A DNA stretch of 64,000 nucleotides, taken from the NCBI GenBank assembly GCA_028826165.1, contig JAPDFW010000078.1, positions 62,001-126,000 on the forward strand, read 5' to 3'. The notes under the pieces are model-generated. The model saw only the letters and a program-made list of their open reading frames with translations, searched no databases and was not told the origin of the DNA. The stretch is from Anaeramoeba ignava (Eukaryota > Metamonada > Anaeramoebidae). Shown here piece after piece: positions 58,201-64,000 of the stretch (the stretch's first letter is position 1; the number at the start of each line of letters is the position of its first letter). Made by a program: the position numbers and the translations under genes.

Positions 58201-60140
58201 AGGATTATTGATTGTATTCTCTGGATAAATTTTTCGAAATGGGAATCCCCATTCAATAATTTGTTTGTTTTGGAAATTTTGATAAGCGAGTTGATGAGCC
58301 AGAGATAGCCCTTCATAACTTGTTTGCGGTTGTATCCATGAATTAGTTTTTTTGTAATTTTGATTGTCATCTCTTCCCGCTCTTTATCTTGAAGTTTGAA
58401 AAACAGGATTGAGATGTTATTTGCAGCTGCTCGAGACACTTGCTCGTTTGGATCAACAATAAGTTTGAACATGAATTTGTTAATATTCGCTGACAGCTCC
58501 TGGCTCGGAGGGAAGCGTATTGTGGATTGGTTGAGAAGGGACAAGCGCTTCTGTGTTTTTGCTGGGGATAAACGGTATTTTGTAAAAAGATTCAAAATGG
58601 AAATTTTTAAAAGATAGTAAGTGTTATTGATTTGTCCAATTTCAATCAAATGTTTGAGTAGTTTTTGCGTGAATTTTGCAATGTGATTGTTGCAAGAAAT
58701 GTACTCGATAAATTTTGTAACCGCAATACAAGCATCCTTAATAACCTGCGGGAAAGTATTCGTTGCAATTTCCCTAGAAATGATCTGGAGAAAATCATCA
58801 ACATCCTTTTTATAGCGACTATATCCCAATTTCAATAGAGAACAGGCAAGCTCGCCAACAAACAGAAGACAAGCGGAAGATAGCAACGGATCTTGCAATT
58901 CCAAATTTTGTGTGATGAACCCAAAGGGGTTTTCTTTTTTGCTCATGAAATCCAAAAATGACTTGATGTCTTGAGAAGAGTATTCATAAAAACACTTGAT
59001 CAACACAGATTTAACGGAAATGAAGATCTTCTTGTTGACAAGCATGCTGTGAAACAGCTCGACATGATGTTTCATGAATTGTGAAAGCAACGGATCTGAA
59101 GAATAAAATCTCGAGATGAGCAAATTGAGCAATTCCGCGGATTTTGTGACTAAATTAATCTCGCGGTTTTCATGATTGTCCAGAATATCAGATATTATCA
59201 AGAGTAGCTCGTCCAACGGGAATTGCAACTCCTGGAGATTCTGTGTATCGTATTTGCTGAGAAAGTAGTAGTAAAAAGTCAAAGTTGAAGAAATGAGTTC
59301 TGTATTTAAATTGATATTCATAAGAATTTTGTCGATTAAATAGTCGTTATCAGACAAATTTTCCTGGATTGCTTGTGATTGCTGAAATTTTACAAATTCA
59401 ACCTCATTTTGTGTTTTTTTTGGATCGATTTTTGGATCGCTTGAATTGGTATTCCAATTTTTTGAGTTGAAAATTCCATTGAAACAAAAATTACTAACTT
59501 GAATAAACTTTGAATGGGAACAAATTAAAGACAATCCAAAAGCACAATTCCTTGTGATAAATTGGGAGTTGTGCTTGAATTTAAAAATAAAAGCCTGAAT
59601 AAGAGGAGTCATAATTTTCAAATCAAGAATTTGACGGAAATTAATAAGAAAATTTTTAAAGGAATCTTGGGAGAAAATTTCAAAACTAGTTTCTGGTTCT
59701 TGATAAATAAACTCGACCATTCCGTCGATAAAAATGTTGATAAAATTCTTGAGTTTGATTGGGGTTATATAATGAGAAAGTAAACATAATTTTTCAAAAG
59801 CAACTTTTCTTGAATGGGATTCCATTTTCAAAAAAGAATTAAGCAATTCAGGAACAAGAATTTCCTTGCAAGAAAAAAACGCATTTTTAAGAATTCTTGT
59901 TAAACATTCAATTATTGTCATTCGAATATTTGCATCTGAATTTTCAGTGCTTTGAAGTAAAAGATTAATTGCTAAATTGATTTTTTCTTCATATTGAGGA
60001 ACTGTGTTTGAAACTATTAAATATCGATAAGTTCCCCAACATGCATCTACTATTTCTTGTGTTTGTAATTTTTTAGGTGTTTTATGTTGATGTGCTTTTA
60101 TAATTGAACGTAAAATTTCTATTGATTTATTCCAATCCAT
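52213..60140 (-). CDS. HTT: Huntingtin-like HEAT-repeat protein
   Basis: Three exons, 57896-60140, 53775-57834 and 52213-53695, join in phase to 2,595 aa ending in TGA. The N-terminal part (from MDWNKSIEILRS) matches the start of the huntingtin solenoid: NSDANIRMTIIECLTRILKN, then FRQILDLKIMTPLIQAFIFK and CAFGLSLICSHSK. The C-terminus is clearest: STPAIIRESFHSILLISDLF, SEDDYVMRPLLIIGICKTIS, KLAALQGLLYLIE, FRGFENLLVSYRLSHANRKS, GEIIAKILPKFVDEV and KLWLLCAVFVCSS follow animal huntingtin in order and spacing. There is no N17-like start, poly-Gln or proline-rich region. It is somewhat shorter than the human protein (about 3,140 aa). Family knowledge: a large HEAT scaffold that in animals binds HAP40. 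The 61-nt intron at 57835-57895 has a weak donor (GTCATG); a frameshift is the alternative. Confidence 0.85.
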
Positions 60141-60449
60141 TTTAATTAAAAATAAAAAATAAAAAATGAAAAAAAAAAAGGGAAAAAATTAATTAAAATA
60201 AAAAAATTATTTTTTTTTTCTCCTTTTAAAAAAAAATAAAATAAAAATAAAAAAGCAAAAACAATTTTTTTTTCATTTTTTTTCTTATTCTTTTTATTTT
60301 ATAATCAATCCAAATTCAAATTCAAATTCAAATTCAAAATTCAAATTCAAAATCAAAATTCAAATTCAAATTCAAAATTCAAATTCAAAAATCAAAATTC
60401 AAATTCAAATCAAAATCAATTTTAATTTTAACGTTTTTTTTCTTTTTAA
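60141..60449. promoter_or_regulatory. Divergent promoter, huntingtin-like / CH-domain gene
   Basis: A 309-bp gap with opposite T-rich/A-rich leaders: AAAAAATGAAAAAAAAAAA (60163-60181) reads as TTCATTTTT toward the huntingtin-like gene, and TTTTTTTTTCATTTTTTTTC (about 60266-60285) points to the CH gene. Between 60305 and 60415 lies a CAAATT-type repeat run. Confidence 0.5.
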
Positions 60450-63400
60450 ATGTCAAATTTTTCAATTCAAACTCGTGCTCTTTTATATAGAGTTCTTTAT
60501 CATCCTAATATTAATATTCTTAAAACAAATTCAAAAGAGACATTTGATAGATCTAATCCAACCCCAATATTAACGAAATGGGCTAATTTTCAAATTCAAA
60601 AAACACAACCTAATTTTAAAGTTGAAGATTTTTCAAAAAGTTTTGAAGTATTTTTTATTAAATATAATTAAAACAAATATTAAAACAAATATTAAAATAA
60701 ATAATTAAAACAAATATTAAAATAAATAATTAAAACAAATATTAAAACAAAAATTAAAACAAAAATTAAAACAAAAATTAAAACAAAAATTAAAACAAAA
60801 ATTAAAACAAATATTAAAATAAATATTAAAATAAATATTAAAACAAATATTAAAACAAATATTAAAACAAATATTAAAACAAATATTAAAACAAATATTA
60901 AAACAAATATTAAAACAAATATTAAAACAAATATTAAAATAAATATTAAAACAAATATTAAAAACAAATATTAAAAACAAATATTAAAACAAATATTAAA
61001 AAAAATATTAAAACAAATATTCAAATATTAAAACAAAATTAAAATTATAAAATTCAATTATAAATTCAATTATAAATTCAATTATAAATTCAATTATAAA
61101 TTCAATTATAAATTCAATTATAAATTCAATTATAAATTCAATTATAAATTCAATTATAAATTCAATTATAAATTCAATTATAAATTATAAATTCAATTAT
61201 AAATTCAATTATAAATTAAATATAAATTCAATTATAAATTCAATTATCAATTCAATTTAAATTCAATTATAAATTCAATTATAAATTCAATTTCAATTAT
61301 AAATTCAATTTCAATTCAATTATAAATTCAATTATAAATTCAATTATAAATTCAATTCAATTATAAATTCAATTTCAATTATAAATTCAATTATAAATTC
61401 AATTATAAATTCAATTATAAATTAAAATTCAATTAAAATTCAAATCAAAATTTAGAATTGTGAAGCTTTTGTTTATTTAATTTCAGAAATTTCAGCTGTT
61501 GATTTAACATTTATTCTTTCAGATCCAAATATTGAATCAAGAGTAAAACAATTAATTCAAAAAATGCCTGAATTAGGTTATCAAGAATTTATTCCTTCAG
61601 AAGATGATATTTTAAATGTAAAGAAAAATTTAATTTTTAATTTTTAATTTTTAATTTTTAATATTTAATTTAATTCAAAACAAAATTTTATAGGGAAATG
61701 AAGAACAAATTGTTATATTTTTAGCAAAATTATTTATTTGGAAACCAAATCTTAAAACTGAACCAAATCAAATTATTTCAACTTTTCAAGAAAATAAAAC
61801 TGAACCAAAATCAACTATTCCTTCAAGAATTTCTCCAATTAAAACAACAGTTTCAAATACACCAACAAAAACAATTTCTCCAGTTAAAACCACAATTTCA
61901 ACTTCACCAACAAAATCAACTACTATTTCTGAAAAAAAAGAAGATGATGTAAAATTGAATTAAAAAATTGAATTAAAAAATTAAATTAAAAAATTGAATT
62001 AAAAAATTATATTGAAAAATTAAATTGAAAAATTAAATTGAAAAATTATATTGAAAAAAAATAGAAACCTGGATTTCAATATTCAAGTAGAGTTACTGAT
62101 ATTTTATCAAGAATTAGAGGAAAATCAGGAGAAGAAACAAAAGCAGCATTTTCTAAACTATTCACTAAACCACAAGAAACAAAAGTAAATTTAAGAAAAA
62201 AACAAACAAATAAAAATTCCCTTTTTTATAAATTAATATAATTATTTTTATAAATAAAAAAAAATATAAGACTGAAAACAAACCAATAGAAAAACATGAA
62301 GAACCCAAAACTGAACCAATTACAAACAAATTTACATCTCCAATTAAAACTAAAGATAATTCTGAAAATGAACAAAAAATTTTTAAACATGAATCAATTT
62401 TAAGCAAATTTAAATCTCCAATTAAAACTAAAGATAATTCTGAAAATGAACAAAAAATTGTTAAACCTGAATCAATTTTAAGCAAATTTACATCTCCAAT
62501 TAAAACTAAAGATAATTCTGAAAATGAACAAAAAATTTTTAAACATGAATCAATTTTAAACAAATTCAAATCTCCAATTAAAACTAAAGATAATTCCGCA
62601 AATGAACAAAAAATTGTTAAACCTGAACCACAAAAATATATAATCAATAAACAAACTGAAATCGAAGAACAAAAAGAAATTATCAAAGAAGATCAAAAAG
62701 TTGAATCTGATTCTCATTCTGAAAAACAAATAAGTGATAATGATGATGAAGCTGAAATTTTGGATAATGAAAATGATTTATTTCAAAAAGAAATACAAAT
62801 ACAAAATATCAAAAAGAATTACCAATCACAAAAGGATATTTCATATAATAAGCCAAATCAAGAGCAAAAGAAATTCCAACTGCCAAAAGATTCAAATTAT
62901 GGAATTTCAGATCTTAATAAAAAAAAGAATTTGGGAATAAATAACGATTTTGTTAAAAAAGACAAAAAAGAAAGTCAAGAAAATGACACTTTATCAAGAG
63001 TTCAGAAAATTGTTCAAGCTCAATTAAAAAAGGAATCCAACTTTAATATTGATGGTATTTATAACTCAACAGAAAAAATTCTGAAAATGATTCAACCGAC
63101 TCCAAATGATGAAGAATTATTTAAAAAAATTGAAGAATTTGAAAAACAAGAGGAACTAAACTCAATGAATATTAAACTTGAACCAAAAATGGATGTTTTT
63201 GATCAATTTCAATTTGAGATCCCACAAGATCTGGACCAAGAATCAATCCAAATATTGAATAGCTACTCTTATTCGTTCCAAGACTTACAAACTAAATGGG
63301 ATCCTTTTAAAAATTCTTTGAATGATATTTTTTCTAATTTCAATCTAATATTTTTAAGGAATTCTGAAAAACTTCGAGAATTATATCATAATTTACCAAC

Positions 63401-64000
63401 ATTGAAACCAAAAAAAGAAGTAAAAATACAAATTTTTCCAAATCAAACTCTAAAAAATTCAATTAAAATATTTTCAATTCTTTTCAATTCTTTTAGAAAT
63501 CTCGAGCTGAGACAAGTGAGTTCATTTTAGTTAATGGTGTTTTTAGTATTCTTAAATCTCACAAAATTTCTGATATTCCTACTCCCATAAGAAGTCAAAT
63601 CTTAAAGGAAATTATGTCAATTCCAAAGTTATTGAAAATTGAAGCATTTTTCGATGTTTATAAAAAATTGATTGATCTTCTTGAATCAAAAAATATCATC
63701 AAAAAAGAACAAGAAGATATTTCAAATGCAATAAGATCTTTATTTATAATTTATTGTTACAAGAAAATTCTTAGGAATGAAGTTATCAAAGTTGTTAACA
63801 ATTTATTTCCAAATGAAGAAATTGGTAAAAATAATTTTAATTTTAATTTTAATTTTAAATTTTAAATTTTAAATTTTAAATTTTCAGAAAGAACAAAAGA
63901 AGAAATTGAAGAGGCTTGGGATAAAATTATTAATGTAACAACAGAGAAGAGTATTTTTCAAAAAATAATTAAATTGATTTTAGAAACTACAACTTTTTCA
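60450..64000 (+). CDS. Calponin-homology (fimbrin-like CH) domain protein, 3' end outside window
   Basis: Exons: 60450-60647, 61456-61617, 61694-61948, about 62066-62184, 62271-63419, 63497-63824, and 63888 to the window edge. Introns are GT...AG and mostly phase 0. Exons 1-3 assemble a CH domain: ILTKWANFQIQKTQPNFKVE, DFSKSFE/NCEAFVYLISEI, RVKQLIQKMPELGYQEFIPS, EDDILN/GNEEQIVIFLAKLF. It resembles the CH domains of fimbrin/plastin, so actin binding is possible. Then come Ser/Thr-Pro-rich segments (SPIKTT, SPVKTT) and four near-identical repeats around SPIKTKDNSENEQKI. After a charged linker, a helical region begins (SYSFQDLQTKWDPFKNSLND, ILKSHKISDIPTPIRSQILK) that I do not recognise. The boundary of the fourth exon is uncertain by a base. 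Confidence 0.75.
60670..61440. repeat. AAAACAAATATT and AATTCAATTATA arrays in CH-gene intron 1
   Basis: The 808-nt intron holds two consecutive arrays: TTAAAACAAATA 12-mers (60670-61030), then TTCAATTATAAA 12-mers (61050-61430). Both are dodecamers built from 6-nt halves. Confidence 0.88.
62325..62625 (+). repeat. Four in-frame coding repeats in CH-domain gene
   Basis: Four copies of a unit near 81-84 nt: KF(T/K)SPIKTKDNSENEQKI, then (F/V)K(H/P)ESIL(S/N). Copies alternate IFKHES / IVKPES and KFT / KFK, suggesting a two-unit duplication. The SPIK sites could be proline-directed kinase targets. Confidence 0.8.

Noticed and set aside
60692-60980. 91- and 87-codon minus-strand frames (LIFVLIFVL, NICFNICF)
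   Set aside because: Translation of a 12-nt repeat array within an intron of the CH-domain gene.

Overview
This is a very AT-rich stretch of a eukaryotic nuclear genome. The evidence is canonical GT...AG introns that are mostly short (about 60-110 nt), Pol III tRNA genes with internal A and B boxes, and eukaryote-only proteins: proteasome alpha, a RAD6-type E2, an A-type cyclin, an SLX4-like protein, an RABL6-like GTPase and a huntingtin-like protein. TAA and TGA both act as stops, so the code looks standard. Poly-Asn/Gln/Glu tracts, a tandem RCC1-BTB family and hexanucleotide-filled introns suggest an amoeboid protist. My best guess is an Anaeramoeba-like lineage, but that is inference from gene style and was not tested.

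Layout. 1-890: AT-rich tandem array ending in an intact tRNA-Gln(UUG). 944-8992 (-): a 37-exon armadillo-like gene in which nearly every exon is one repeat. 9130-12957: a second AT-rich array, with truncated tRNA-Gln 5' ends, ending in an identical tRNA-Gln. 13104-15182 (+): proteasome alpha (PSMA6 type). 15391-19997 (-): five-SH3 scaffold. 20085-20870: hexamer tract. 21361-25851 (+): secreted/type I membrane protein with C2 domains. 26030-27470: hexamer tract. 27870-29609 (+): cyclin A type. 29813-35369 (-): giant ankyrin/BTB-BTB gene. 35530-37426 (+): RAD6-type E2. 37648-38244 (+): small multipass membrane protein. 38414-39304 (+): compact SLX4-like protein. 39550-42108 (-): CK1/TTBK-type kinase. 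42189-44559 (-): RABL6-like GTPase. 44674-52045 (+): four tandem RCC1-BTB-BTB paralogues. 52213-60140 (-): huntingtin-like HEAT protein. 60450 to window end (+): CH-domain protein, cut by the window edge.

The genes are compact and often divergently paired with only 110-310 bp between starts. Most starts are preceded by a T-rich leader containing TTCATTTTT. Simple repeats of the form T3-4 plus two bases fill introns and gaps, and the same hexamers read as Asn/Gln/Glu repeats inside proteins. Several repeat-rich genes carry 1-4 nt frame breaks at homopolymers or hexamer runs. Non-repetitive genes (huntingtin-like, C2 protein, E2, cyclin, proteasome) do not, so consensus errors and real decay must be separated before calling pseudogenes.
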